A DNA stretch of 64,000 nt from Betaproteobacteria bacterium (GTDB lineage Bacteria > Pseudomonadota > Gammaproteobacteria > Burkholderiales > SG8-39): assembly GCA_005881575.1 (NCBI GenBank), contig VBCA01000003.1, forward strand, positions 62,001-126,000. The letters run 5' to 3'. The position numbers were made by a program, and so were the translations under genes. Below are positions 25,514 to 34,407 of the stretch, piece by piece. The notes below the pieces were generated by a model. It did no database searches and was not told the origin of the DNA. It saw nothing but the letters and a program-made list of their open reading frames with translations. How positions within the stretch are numbered: the stretch's first letter is position 1; the number at the start of each line of letters is the position of its first letter.

Positions 25514-25616
25514 AGCTCCTCCGCCGTTGACAGCCGAGCGGATGAAGAGGGATCATCGGCAAAGATCATCGCCGTTAGACCGAGGGAGTCTTACGGTCCC
25601 TATAGGAGAACGCGTC

Positions 25617-26528
25617 ATGACTGTCAAGGAAAGGACGAAACCTCAGGTAGCGACCATGAACGCAGTGCACGATCTGCCCGTGCTCGTGGCGCGCGACAAA
25701 GGCTTCTTCAAGGACGAGGGCCTGGACCTCGAGTTCGTGACCACGCCGGGAATGGCGCAGGTCACGACCTCCCATTTCGTCAAGTTCGATTCCGTTTTCG
25801 ATCGCCCGCTCGACTCGGTCTACAACGAAGGCGGCATCGACCAGTACCGCATGTGCGAATGGGGGATCATGAAGCGCGCGGTCGAAGCCAACACGCAGGG
25901 GCTGCGCGGGCGCAAGATCGTGGCGCTCGGCGCCTCCATGTCGAAGTTCGCCATCGTCGTGGCGCGCGACTCCAAGTACTACGAACCCGAGATGCTGAAA
26001 GACAAGCCGATCGCTGTGACGCCGAACAACGGCTCGGACTTCACCACGCTGAAGATGATGGAGGGGTTCCTTGCGCCGGAGCACGTCAAGAGGACCAACG
26101 CGGGGTCGATGCTGAAGCGGCTCGAAGCGGTTCGCGACGGCAAGGTCGCTGCGGCGAGCCTCATGGAGCCCTGGATCAGCGTGGCGCAGAAGTGGGGGCT
26201 GCGCATCCTGATCGAGTCCCATTCTACCCGCAGCGAGGCGGCCGGCGACGACCTCGACGGCCCGACCCTCGCGAAGATGTTCCGCGCGCAGGCGAGGGCG
26301 GTCAAGGAGATCGAGAACGACCCCACGCCTTACGTCCACTATTTCATCCGCGAGACCGGCGGACTCTTGGAACCCCACGAGTTCCAGACCTGGCGCCTGC
26401 TCCACGCCGCGCCGCAACCTTACACGCGCGAGCGCTTCGAGGACACCTACAACTGGACCGTCAAGTGGAACATGACCGTTCCCGGCGCGACCTACGAGAA
26501 CACGGTGGACAATCGCGCGTGGCAGTAG
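25617..26528 (+). CDS. ABC-type substrate-binding-like protein (SsuA/NMT1 fold) without signal peptide
   Basis: Protein of 303 residues from the ATG at 25617 behind TATAGGAGAACGCG. The longer track start is rejected. It has the SsuA/NMT1 binding-protein fold (NAVHDLPVLVARDKGFFKDEGLDLEFV; later KPIAVTPNNGSDFTTLKMMEGFL). There is no signal peptide, so it is probably cytoplasmic and could be an enzyme or sensor rather than a transport protein. It precedes the DUF1080 lipoprotein and the PQQ enzyme in the same direction, with about 40 bases to the next gene, so an operon is plausible. Confidence 0.8.
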   Translation: MTVKERTKPQVATMNAVHDLPVLVARDKGFFKDEGLDLEFVTTPGMAQVTTSHFVKFDSVFDRPLDSVYNEGGIDQYRMCEWGIMKRAVEANTQGLRGRKIVALGASMSKFAIVVARDSKYYEPEMLKDKPIAVTPNNGSDFTTLKMMEGFLAPEHVKRTNAGSMLKRLEAVRDGKVAAASLMEPWISVAQKWGLRILIESHSTRSEAAGDDLDGPTLAKMFRAQARAVKEIENDPTPYVHYFIRETGGLLEPHEFQTWRLLHAAPQPYTRERFEDTYNWTVKWNMTVPGATYENTVDNRAWQ

Positions 26529-26567
26529 CACGAACCGCTCAACGCAAAACAAGAGGAGGAGACCACC

Positions 26568-27182
26568 ATGAAACGCTCGTCTGTCGTCACCGCTGGATCG
26601 CTAGCCATCGCGCTCGGTCTTTTCGGCTGTTCGTACATGCCGTGGTCCGACTCGGGCTGGACCACGCTCATCGACGGCGCCGCTGGCATGGGCAACTTCA
26701 GCCCCATCGGCGACGCCAACTGGAGAGCGCAAGACGGTGCCATCGTCGCCGACAAGGGCAAGGGCGGATATCTCCTCACGAATAATTCCTACAAGGACTT
26801 TCAAATCAAGGCGGAGTTCTGGGCGGATCACACGACGAACAGCGGCATTTTCCTGCGCTGCGCCGATCGCACCAAGGTCGGTGCGGTCGCCTGCTATGAA
26901 GTGAACATCTACGACCAGCGTCCGGAGCCGGAGTATGGCACCGGAGCGATCGTCAACGTGGCCAAGGTCTCGCCCATGCCGAAAGCCGGCGGCAAGTGGA
27001 ACACCTACGAGATCACCGCCAAGGGCTCGCAGCTGACCGTCGTGCTGAACGGAGTCCAGACCGTCGACGTTCGGGACGGCAAGCACGCTGAGGGACCGTT
27101 TGCCCTGCAGTTCGGCAACGGCCCCAAGGATGCCCCCGGTGGCGCCATCAAGTGGCGCAAGGTGCAGATCAGGTCGCTATAG
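26568..27182 (+). CDS. DUF1080-family (3-keto-disaccharide hydrolase-like) lipoprotein
   Basis: Lipoprotein of 204 residues behind a strong GAGGAGGAG ribosome site. The signal ends in the lipobox FGCS. The mature domain is a concanavalin-like beta-sandwich of the DUF1080 type (SGWTTLIDGAAGMGNFSPIGD, ADHTTNSGIFLRCAD, YEVNIYDQRPEPEYGTGAIVN). Some members hydrolyse glycosidic bonds of 3-keto sugars; many are of unknown function. It is 214 bases upstream of the PQQ enzyme and may be part of the same periplasmic module. No catalytic residue can be assigned with certainty. Confidence 0.88.
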   Translation: MKRSSVVTAGSLAIALGLFGCSYMPWSDSGWTTLIDGAAGMGNFSPIGDANWRAQDGAIVADKGKGGYLLTNNSYKDFQIKAEFWADHTTNSGIFLRCADRTKVGAVACYEVNIYDQRPEPEYGTGAIVNVAKVSPMPKAGGKWNTYEITAKGSQLTVVLNGVQTVDVRDGKHAEGPFALQFGNGPKDAPGGAIKWRKVQIRSL

Positions 27183-27396
27183 TCCGCGCTTCCATCGGCC
27201 GCTCTATCCGGAGACTCCAGCAGCCGCGCCGGAACCGTTCCCTCTGTCTGGCCGGCGACGGGGACGTCCGAGTATTTCCAACGGGCGAGGCACTCGTGTG
27301 CACTGATAAATACCGGGTTCGAACGCGCACTCATAACCTGGATAGAGCCTAGCCGAGCGCGCGCCGCGCCAATCACGCATCATCAAGGAGGGAGTC

Positions 27397-29064
27397 ATGA
27401 AGACAATATCGGTGGCGTTGCTCTGCTGCGTGTTCAGCTATGCGCTCGCCCAGACCACGCAAGAGCTGATCGACAACGGTAAGAACAGCGAAAACGTGAC
27501 CACCTTCGGCATGGGCTATCACCTCAATCAGTACAGCCCGCTCACCCAGATCAACAAATCGAACGTCAAGCGCCTAGTGCCGATCTGGAGCACGAGCCTA
27601 AGCAACGATACGGGCGAGCTGGCGCAGCCGACGATCTACAACGGCGTCATGTATGTGGTGAACGGAAACTGGACCTTCGCCCTCGACGTTGCGACCGGCC
27701 AGCAGATCTGGCGCACACCGGTGGAATACGAGCGCGCCGCCGCGCGTGTAGGGAACCCCGGCGTCATCGTCCGGGGGCCGGCCACCATCTATAACGGTAA
27801 GCTTTTCCGCGAGTCGATCGATTGCCATGTCATCGCGCTCGACATGAAGACCGGCAAACAGATCTGGAGGGAAAAATTCGCCGACTTCAAGGAGGGTTAC
27901 ACGGGGATCATCGCGCCTCTGGTGGCGAACGGCGTCGTGATCACTGGGATGGCGGGCGGGGACCGCACCACGCGCGGCTTCCTCGACGGCTGGGACCCGG
28001 ACACCGGGAGAAAATTGTGGCGCCGCTACACCGTGCCCGCACCCGGCGAGCCCGGATCCGAAACCTGGCCAAAGGAGATGCCCGACGCATGGAAATACGG
28101 CGGCGGGTCGACCTGGCAGAACGGTTCGTACGACCCGGAACTCGACCTCGTCTACTGGGGGACCGGCAACGCGGAGCCGTACAACCCAGCCTATCGCGGC
28201 GGCGCCGACAGTCTGTACACGGCCAGCGTGCTCGCGATCCGGCCCAAGACCGGCCAGCTGGTGTGGCATTACCAATACACTCCGAACGAAAGCTACGACT
28301 TCGACGGCTCCGCCGAGCCGGTGCTCGCCGATCTGCGCATCGACGGCCGGGTCCGCAAGGTGCTCCTGAACGCCAACAAGAACGGCTTCATGTATGTCAT
28401 CGATCGTACCAACGGCAAGCTGATCGCCGCGCACCCGTTCGTAAAGGTCAACTGGGCCTCGCACGTCGATCTCAAGACCGGCCGCCCGGTTCTGACCGAC
28501 ATCTACGAGCGCGCCGTCAAGGGCGAAACGGTCGAAATCTGGCCGTCGCGCGGCACCAATGCATCGCTGATGGCGTTCAATCCGAAGACCGGGCTCGTCT
28601 ATGTGAACTCCTGGGAAATCCCCCGCATCATGAAATACACGAAGTTCGAGTTCGTGCTCGGCCAGGGCTCGACCGGCGTGGAGACGAGCTTCCGTACGCC
28701 GCCCTCGGGCGAGCCGTGGGGCTATCACATGGCGTTCAATCCGCTGACCGGCAAGGCGGAATGGAAAGTCCCGGTGACGGGAACCGTGATTTCCGCCGGC
28801 ATGCTCGCAACCGATGGCGGGCTGTTGTTCACCGGCAGGCTGAATGGTGATTTCATCGCGCTCGATCAGGCAACCGGCCAGACGCTCTGGCAGTTCAAGA
28901 CCGGTTCCGGCATCAATTCGCCGCCCATCACCTACACCCGCCAGGGTCGCCAATACGTGACCGTTCTGTCGGGCATTGGCGGGGTTCTCAACAGGACCAT
29001 GAAGGCAGCCGACGCCATCCCCACCGGTGGATCGGTGTGGACCTTTGCCTTGATGCCCGAATAA
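27397..29064 (+). CDS. PQQ-dependent dehydrogenase-like quinoprotein
   Basis: Periplasmic quinoprotein of 555 residues with signal peptide MKTISVALLCCVFSYALAQT and an AAGGAGGGAG ribosome site. It forms an eight-bladed propeller with repeated tryptophan motifs, including LNQYSPLTQINKSNVKRLVPIWSTS, LDVATGQQIWRTPV, DPDTGRKLWRRY and LDQATGQTLWQFKTGSGINSPP. The length fits alcohol or methanol dehydrogenase-like soluble enzymes without a heme domain. It probably oxidises an alcohol or aldehyde and passes electrons to the cytochrome c 21 bases downstream. The substrate is unknown. No PQQ biosynthesis genes are in the window. Confidence 0.9.
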   Translation: MKTISVALLCCVFSYALAQTTQELIDNGKNSENVTTFGMGYHLNQYSPLTQINKSNVKRLVPIWSTSLSNDTGELAQPTIYNGVMYVVNGNWTFALDVATGQQIWRTPVEYERAAARVGNPGVIVRGPATIYNGKLFRESIDCHVIALDMKTGKQIWREKFADFKEGYTGIIAPLVANGVVITGMAGGDRTTRGFLDGWDPDTGRKLWRRYTVPAPGEPGSETWPKEMPDAWKYGGGSTWQNGSYDPELDLVYWGTGNAEPYNPAYRGGADSLYTASVLAIRPKTGQLVWHYQYTPNESYDFDGSAEPVLADLRIDGRVRKVLLNANKNGFMYVIDRTNGKLIAAHPFVKVNWASHVDLKTGRPVLTDIYERAVKGETVEIWPSRGTNASLMAFNPKTGLVYVNSWEIPRIMKYTKFEFVLGQGSTGVETSFRTPPSGEPWGYHMAFNPLTGKAEWKVPVTGTVISAGMLATDGGLLFTGRLNGDFIALDQATGQTLWQFKTGSGINSPPITYTRQGRQYVTVLSGIGGVLNRTMKAADAIPTGGSVWTFALMPE

Positions 29065-29085
29065 GGCAAGCGCCCGCGAGGCGGC

Positions 29086-29415
29086 ATGAAAGCCTTGACG
29101 GTGGCCGCAAGCCTCGGCCTCGCGCTCGCCTGCGTGGGGGTCGCTGCGCAAGACCGCGCGCCGCAGTTCCCTGCGGAGCAAATCAAGAAGGGCGCCGCCC
29201 TGTTCGCGCGCAACTGTGTGACCTGCCACGGCACGCGCATGCGCAATCCGCAGGGAGGGATCGACCTGCGGACTTTTCCGCGCGATGCCCGCGCGCGCTT
29301 TGTCGATTCGGTGACGTACGGCAAGCGCAACATGCCGTCATGGGACGACGTGCTCAAACCCGACGACGTGGAAGCGCTGTGGGCGTATGTCGTTGCGGGC
29401 GAGCCCGGGAACTGA
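29086..29415 (+). CDS. Small mono-heme cytochrome c
   Basis: Periplasmic cytochrome c of 109 residues with a signal peptide (ALTVAASLGLALACVGVAAQ) and one heme motif, CVTCH. A methionine in RNMPSW is the likely sixth ligand. It is 21 bases after the PQQ enzyme and is its probable electron acceptor. Heme attachment would depend on the Ccm system found later in the window. It ends the module; the next gene is convergent. Confidence 0.92.
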   Translation: MKALTVAASLGLALACVGVAAQDRAPQFPAEQIKKGAALFARNCVTCHGTRMRNPQGGIDLRTFPRDARARFVDSVTYGKRNMPSWDDVLKPDDVEALWAYVVAGEPGN

Positions 29416-29431
29416 CCCTGCGGCGTACTGG

Positions 29432-29472
29432 CGGTCAGGTCGCCCTGAGCGCAAAGGCGCCGGCGCCTGACG
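29432..29472. terminator. Candidate bidirectional transcription stop between convergent genes
   Basis: Between cytochrome c and the alpha/beta hydrolase lie TCAGG-TCGC-CCTGA (29435-29448) and the perfect palindrome GGCGCCGGCGCC (29456-29467). An outer GTCAGG/CCTGAC pairing spans both. The stretch could fold and stop transcription from both sides, but it has no T-run, so this is only a possibility. Confidence 0.3.
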
Positions 29473-29512
29473 CGCCAATGAAACAAGTTGTCGTTTCGAT
29501 CCGAATTCTGCG

Positions 29513-30376
29513 TTACCGGGCCGTGGCGGCCACTCTATCCAAGAACTGGATCACCCGAGTGGGAGCGGTTTCCTCCGTCTGCCCGTCGGGAAGCACGTCC
29601 CAGTACTCCGCTTTCGGCAGACATTCTTCCAGATACCTCGCTGCCGAAGTCGCGTGAGACGCATCGCGTCCCGGTATGACGAGCGCCGGGACGTCGAGTT
29701 TGAGCAAGTCCTCGGGCTCGGCACCCGGAGAGGTGTCCCGGTCGAATAGGGTACGGCACATTTCGGTGACGAGCTGTTTGTACTTTCCGACGTCGAGTTT
29801 CGCGTAGGCATCGGCGAAGGCGCGGTCGTTCCTGATCACCGAGGCCCAGGGCCCGCCTCTGGGCTCCGCGTTGAATGCTTTTCCCTCCTGCATTACCAGC
29901 GAGACAACGCCGGCGAGGCCGTGCTCTTCGACGTACGCGAGATGATCGGCGAAGCGCTTGTGCGTGCTGATACGGTATCTCGCGCCGCCGACCGGCCAGT
30001 ACAGGACCATGCTCATCACCATCTCGGGATGGGCGACGCCAAAGGCGACGACCGGGCAGCAGCCCATGCAACCGCCCATGAGATGCGCGCGCTTGAACTT
30101 CAAGTGCTCGAGCAGGCCTTTGCCTTGTGAGACATAGTGGGCCCAGGTGATGCGCTCCACGCGTCCGCCCGATTGCCCGGTCTCGCGCCGGTCGAAGACG
30201 ATGCAGGTATATCTTTTCGGAAGATGATCGAGCAGCTTGATGCGGGCATACACGCCCTGCGTTTTCCACTTGTCCAGGGTCGCATCGAAGCCCGCCGGCG
30301 CGTACATCAGCAAAGGCGGGCCGTTGCCGATGACTTCGTAGTTCGTCTTGATGCCGTCGATGAGCGCGGTGGGCAC
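29513..30376 (-). CDS. Alpha/beta-fold hydrolase with cysteine in the nucleophile position
   Basis: Alpha/beta hydrolase of 287 residues from GTG at 30376, two bases after the stop of the PanB-like gene. Core motifs are PLLMYAPAGFDATLDKW and TCIVFDRRETGQSGG. The nucleophile elbow reads GGCMG, so C103 replaces the usual serine. The acidic residue is in LVIPGRDASHATSAA. Near the C-terminus the expected histidine is a glutamine (PDGQTEETAP). The catalytic triad is therefore altered at two positions; it may be a cysteine-based hydrolase, a lyase or inactive. It ends a four-gene operon with Bug, PdxA-like and PanB-like genes. Confidence 0.82.
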   Translation of the reverse strand: MPTALIDGIKTNYEVIGNGPPLLMYAPAGFDATLDKWKTQGVYARIKLLDHLPKRYTCIVFDRRETGQSGGRVERITWAHYVSQGKGLLEHLKFKRAHLMGGCMGCCPVVAFGVAHPEMVMSMVLYWPVGGARYRISTHKRFADHLAYVEEHGLAGVVSLVMQEGKAFNAEPRGGPWASVIRNDRAFADAYAKLDVGKYKQLVTEMCRTLFDRDTSPGAEPEDLLKLDVPALVIPGRDASHATSAARYLEECLPKAEYWDVLPDGQTEETAPTRVIQFLDRVAATAR

Positions 30377-30377
30377 G

Positions 30378-31115
30378 TCAGCCGCCCTTGATCTGCCGGC
30401 CCGAGCGCACGTCGTCGACCAGGGCGCGGAAGGCAGCCAGGGAGAGCTTCGCGGCATTGCCGTAGGTCTCGGTCTTCGAGTCGATCCACTTCGCTGCGTA
30501 GCCGATGGCGGTGTGCGCGAGGCGCACGCGCCCGTCGAGCCACGGCCCGCCGCCCAAGCCGCCGATCACCGGAATGGAAACCGCGCGTACGACGGCAGGA
30601 CCGGCTACGGGACCGGAGTGCCTGAAGTCCAGGAGCGAGGCGCCCGAATCTTCCAATCGCTTCGCTTCCTCCACCAGTTTTTCGGCAGGAAGTTGCTCGC
30701 CATGGAACTCGGCAAAGACCGGGACGCCCGCGCGGACGATTGCTTTCACTACGCTCGGATCGCCCAAGACCTTCACCATGTCCGCCCCTCCCTCTTTTGC
30801 GAAGCGGACGGCGGCGCTGACTGCGGCCTCGGTTCCCGTCTGCGCCGGACCATTGGGAATATCGCAACTGACCAGGGCGCGCTTCGCGCCGCGGCGCACG
30901 GCTTTGCAGACAATCAGCATTTCCTCGACGGTTACTTCCGTGTCTGTCGCGTGCCCCCAGAGATTCAAGCCGACGGAGTCGCCCACCGATATGAAATCCA
31001 CCCCGGCGCGATCCGCGATCCTCGCGATCTCGGTGTCCCAGGCGACCACGCCGACGATCTTGCGACCGTCGCGCTTCATCTGCCGGAGAGCGGAAATCGT
31101 CAGCTTGTCTTCCAT
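30378..31115 (-). CDS. PanB-like aldolase/hydroxymethyltransferase family protein
   Basis: TIM-barrel protein of 245 residues from the ATG at 31115, four bases after the PdxA-like stop. It resembles ketopantoate hydroxymethyltransferase in VVAWDTEIARIADRAGVDFISVGDSVGLNLWGH and in the metal-ligand regions VGDS and CDIP. The C-terminal half is divergent (VFAEFHGEQLPAEKLVEEA, VIGGLGGGPWLDGRV). In a catabolic operon with PdxA-like and hydrolase genes it is unlikely to be the vitamin B5 enzyme. It may form or cleave a carbon-carbon bond in an aromatic or keto-acid pathway. The substrate is unknown. Confidence 0.75.
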   Translation of the reverse strand: MEDKLTISALRQMKRDGRKIVGVVAWDTEIARIADRAGVDFISVGDSVGLNLWGHATDTEVTVEEMLIVCKAVRRGAKRALVSCDIPNGPAQTGTEAAVSAAVRFAKEGGADMVKVLGDPSVVKAIVRAGVPVFAEFHGEQLPAEKLVEEAKRLEDSGASLLDFRHSGPVAGPAVVRAVSIPVIGGLGGGPWLDGRVRLAHTAIGYAAKWIDSKTETYGNAAKLSLAAFRALVDDVRSGRQIKGG

Positions 31116-31119
31116 CGTT

Positions 31120-32121
31120 CTATCTCGCCGAAGAGGTGCCGGCGAGGCGCTTGATCGCGGAAATGATCGCACCCGGATCGGCGCGGTTCTTTCCGGCGAT
31201 GTCGAGCGCGCTGCCGTGCGCGACCGAGGAGAATAGCACCGGCGTGCCCAGCGTGAGTGCCGCGGCGCCGGAGAAGGCGTGCGTTTTCGCCATGATGTGA
31301 CCCTGGTCGTGGATCATGACCACGAAGGCGTCGTAGCCTTTTTTCAGAAACATGACGTCAGCACCGAACGGGCCCTCGGCGTCGACGTCGTTCTTTTTCG
31401 CGTCGGCGATCGCCGGACCGATGATCGCCTGCTCCTCGTCGCCGAAGAGGCCTCCCTCGCCTGCGTGAGGGTTGAGCCCCGACACTGCGATGCGCGGGTG
31501 GGCGACGCCCATGCGGCGCAGCGCGGAATCGGTCGAGCGGATCGCGTTCAGCACGCGGTCACGCGTGAGGAGCTTGATCGCCCGACGCAGGCTCGCGTGC
31601 AGCGTCGCGTGCGCAATGCGCATTTCGATCCCGCCCGACTCGAAGCAGAGCATGAGGAACGCGTCCTCGGGCGACACGCCGGCACAGCGCGCGACGAACG
31701 TGGGATAGCCGTCGAACTCGATTCCGGCGAGCTTGATCGAGCTTTCCGTATGCGGCGCGGCGACTACCGCGTCCACCTCGCCGGCGAGCGCCGCGTCGAT
31801 CGCGGTCTTCGCGGAATCGAGCGCGGCTTCGCCGTGCGGTGCCGCGATCGCGCCGATGTGCAGCTCGCCGGGTTTGAACTGCCTGCGCTCGATGAGGGTC
31901 AGCGCGCCGTCGCCCCAATTTGCGTCCGCGGCGCGCGTCACGCAGCGGAGATTCGGCTCGAGTCCACAGGCGTCGGCATGCGCCTCGATCGCGCCGCGAT
32001 CGCCGACGAGGAGCGGCCGGCAGATTTTTTTCACTTGCGAAGCTAGCGCCGCCTTGAGCGCGATTTCAGGGCCGATCCCTGCCGGATCGCCGGTGGCGAT
32101 GGCGATGCGCGGCAGGCCCAC
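31120..32121 (-). CDS. PdxA-family dehydrogenase (4-hydroxythreonine-4-phosphate dehydrogenase-like)
   Basis: PdxA-family protein of 333 residues, GTG start at 32121, directly after the stop of the Bug gene. Family motifs are AIATGDPAGIGPEIALKAAL, VSGLNPHAGEGGLFGDEE, and the metal-binding histidine motif MIHDQGHIMAKTHAF. Members either make pyridoxal precursors or act in catabolism (PdxA2 type). Because it sits beside a solute-binding protein, a PanB-like protein and a hydrolase, a catabolic role on a hydroxy acid is more likely. The four genes run without gaps, so they are one operon. Confidence 0.86.
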   Translation of the reverse strand: MGLPRIAIATGDPAGIGPEIALKAALASQVKKICRPLLVGDRGAIEAHADACGLEPNLRCVTRAADANWGDGALTLIERRQFKPGELHIGAIAAPHGEAALDSAKTAIDAALAGEVDAVVAAPHTESSIKLAGIEFDGYPTFVARCAGVSPEDAFLMLCFESGGIEMRIAHATLHASLRRAIKLLTRDRVLNAIRSTDSALRRMGVAHPRIAVSGLNPHAGEGGLFGDEEQAIIGPAIADAKKNDVDAEGPFGADVMFLKKGYDAFVVMIHDQGHIMAKTHAFSGAAALTLGTPVLFSSVAHGSALDIAGKNRADPGAIISAIKRLAGTSSAR

Positions 32122-33090
32122 CTAATCCGCCTTGACCCCGGCGGAGCGGATCACCGCGCGCCAGCGCTCGGCGTCTTTCTTCATGAACGCCGCCATCTGC
32201 GCCGGCGTGTTGCCGATCGCGTCGGCGGAGAGATCGGCAAGGCGTTTCTGCACCTCGGGGAGCTTCAGCACCTCGGCGACGGCGGCGGAGATCTTCTCGG
32301 CGATCGGCATCGGCGTCCTCGGCGGCGCCACGATGCCGAACCAGGCGACCGCCTCGAATCCCGGGAGAATCTCGGCAAGTGCCGGCACGTCGGGAAGCGA
32401 CGCGACGCGCCTCTCGCTGCACACCGCAAGCAGCTTCAGCTTGCCGCTTACGACGTGCTGTCGCGACACGCCGAGATTGTCGAACATCATCTCCACCTGC
32501 CCGGCGAGCAGGTCGGTAAGCGCGGGCGCGCTCCCCTTGTAGGGAATGTGCGTGAGGCGCACGCCAGCCATCGATTTGAACATTTCGCCGGTGAGGTGCG
32601 AGGTCGTGCCGCTGCCCTGCGAGGCGTAGTTGAGCCGGTCCGGGTTCGCCTTGGCGTAGGCGATCAGTTCACGGATGCTGTTCACCGGCACCCTGGGATT
32701 CACGAGGACCACGTTGGGGATCGCGACCATGATGCCCACCGGAACGAATTGAGTCGGGTCGAAGGGAAGATTCCGGTACAGGTTCGGATTGATGATGAGA
32801 GGCGGCGGCGGCGAGGACAGCAGCGTGTAGCCGTCGGGCTCGGCCTTGAAGACGTACTCAGCGCCGATGTTGCCGGCGGCGCCCGCGCGGTTCTCCACGA
32901 TGACGGGCTGGCTCCACTTGAGGGACAACTTCTCGCCGATGATGCGCGGGATGACATCGGCGCTGCCGCCGGCGGGGAAGGGCGCGACGATCCTGACCGC
33001 CCTGTTCGGGTATGCCTGCGCTTGCGCGTGCAGAGCAAGCGGAAATCCGCACAGCGCGGCCGCGAACAGCCGGGCGATCATGGGCCTCAT
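32122..33090 (-). CDS. Bug-family tripartite tricarboxylate transporter substrate-binding protein
   Basis: Periplasmic TctC/Bug-type binding protein, 322 residues, with signal peptide ending LHAQAQA. Motifs are VRIVAPFPAGGSADVIPRIIGEKL, VIVENRAGAAGNIGAEYVFKA, KANPDRLNYASQGSGTTSHL and RLTHIPYKGSAPALTDLLAGQV. It is first in the operon with PdxA-like, PanB-like and hydrolase genes and is divergent from a ring-hydroxylating dioxygenase. No TctA/TctB permease is adjacent. Its ligand is probably the acid degraded by the neighbouring enzymes. Confidence 0.92.
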   Translation of the reverse strand: MRPMIARLFAAALCGFPLALHAQAQAYPNRAVRIVAPFPAGGSADVIPRIIGEKLSLKWSQPVIVENRAGAAGNIGAEYVFKAEPDGYTLLSSPPPPLIINPNLYRNLPFDPTQFVPVGIMVAIPNVVLVNPRVPVNSIRELIAYAKANPDRLNYASQGSGTTSHLTGEMFKSMAGVRLTHIPYKGSAPALTDLLAGQVEMMFDNLGVSRQHVVSGKLKLLAVCSERRVASLPDVPALAEILPGFEAVAWFGIVAPPRTPMPIAEKISAAVAEVLKLPEVQKRLADLSADAIGNTPAQMAAFMKKDAERWRAVIRSAGVKAD

Positions 33091-33167
33091 CGAGGTTCTC
33101 CTGGGTCTCGCGCCATTTTACCGGTGCTAGAATCGACCTGAACGAATTTCCCGATAAGGATATTCTC

Positions 33168-34403
33168 TTGTCTGCAGATCCCGCATCACGCGCCTGGCCC
33201 TCCGAAGGACTGGCCCGCGTTCCCTACTGGATATACCAGGACGAGGACGTCTACCGCCGCGAGCAGGAGCGCATCTACCGCGGCGACGCCTGGAATTTCC
33301 TCGGCCTCGAGGCCGAGCTGCCGGAGAAGGGCGACTTCAAGACTACTTTCGTCGGCGAGATGCCGGTGGTGGTGACGCGCGACGAATCCGGCGCGATCCG
33401 CTGCTTCGAGAACCGCTGCGCGCACCGCGGCGCGCTCCTTTGCCTCGCGGACCGCGGCAACACGAAGGAGATCGCCTGCGTCTATCACAACTGGACTTAC
33501 GACCTGCGCGGCGACCTCACCGCGGTGGCATTTCGCCGCGGCGTGCAGGGCAAGGGCGGCATGCCTCTCGACGCCGATCCCGAGAGCCAGGCGCCGCGGA
33601 AATTCCGCGTCGAGATTTTCTGCGGCCTGATCTTCGCGACGCTCTCGGACAAGACGCCGGTCGTCGAGCGGTACATCGGCCCCGAGGTCGCGGCGAGGAT
33701 CCGCCGCGTGATGAAGGAACCGATAAAGATCCTCGGCGGCTACACCCAGGTGCTGCAGAGCAACTGGAAGCTCTACTTCGAGAACGTGAAGGACACGTAC
33801 CACGCGAGCCTCTTGCATCTGTTTTTCTCGACCTTCCGCTTGAATCGCCTGGAGCAGAAAGGCGGGGTCGTCGTCGGCGGCGAGGGCGGCAGCCACGCGA
33901 GCTTCACCATGATGAAGTCGGATCTGTCCGGCGACGAGTACGAAAAGGCCGGCATGCGCTCGGCGAGCGGCGGCTACGCGCTGCAGGCGCCGCAGATGCT
34001 GGAATCGGTGGACGAGATTGGCGACGGCGTCACGCTGCAGATCCTCACCGTGTTCCCGGGATTCGTGCTGCAGCAGATCATGAACAGCCTCGCCGTGCGC
34101 CAGGTGCTGCCCAAGGGCGTGGGCCGCACCGAGCTCGTGTGGACCTGCTTCGGCTATGCGTCGGACGACGCGAAGATGACCGAGCTCCGCATGAAGCAGT
34201 CGAACCTCGTCGGCCCGGCGGGGTACATCTCACTGGAGGACGGCGCGGCGACCGGGTTCGTGCAGCGCGGCGCGGCAGGTGCGTCGGAGCGTTCGTCGTT
34301 CGTCGAGATGGGCGGGCGCACGGTCGAGTCGAACGAATCGCGCGTCACCGAAACCTCGGTGCGGGGCCTTTGGCAGCAGTACCGCAGGCATATGGATTTG
34401 TAA
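33168..34403 (+). CDS. Aromatic ring-hydroxylating dioxygenase alpha subunit
   Basis: Large subunit of a Rieske dioxygenase, 411 residues from TTG at 33168, behind AAGGA. The longer track start reads through the divergent Bug leader and is rejected. Rieske ligands are C84-x-H86 (ENRCAHRGALLCL) and C104-x-x-H107 (IACVYHNWTYD). The mononuclear iron site is in FENVKDTYHASLLHLF, with D209, H212 and H217. The pattern is close to anthranilate and terephthalate-type dioxygenases. The beta subunit follows four bases after the stop. No reductase or ferredoxin is adjacent. The substrate is an aromatic acid by inference. Confidence 0.9.
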   Translation: MSADPASRAWPSEGLARVPYWIYQDEDVYRREQERIYRGDAWNFLGLEAELPEKGDFKTTFVGEMPVVVTRDESGAIRCFENRCAHRGALLCLADRGNTKEIACVYHNWTYDLRGDLTAVAFRRGVQGKGGMPLDADPESQAPRKFRVEIFCGLIFATLSDKTPVVERYIGPEVAARIRRVMKEPIKILGGYTQVLQSNWKLYFENVKDTYHASLLHLFFSTFRLNRLEQKGGVVVGGEGGSHASFTMMKSDLSGDEYEKAGMRSASGGYALQAPQMLESVDEIGDGVTLQILTVFPGFVLQQIMNSLAVRQVLPKGVGRTELVWTCFGYASDDAKMTELRMKQSNLVGPAGYISLEDGAATGFVQRGAAGASERSSFVEMGGRTVESNESRVTETSVRGLWQQYRRHMDL

Positions 34404-34407
34404 GGCC

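Noticed and set aside
27300-27352. tRNA-like GGGTTCGAAC with flanking bases
   Set aside because: The acceptor, D and anticodon parts are missing; a chance T-arm-like sequence.
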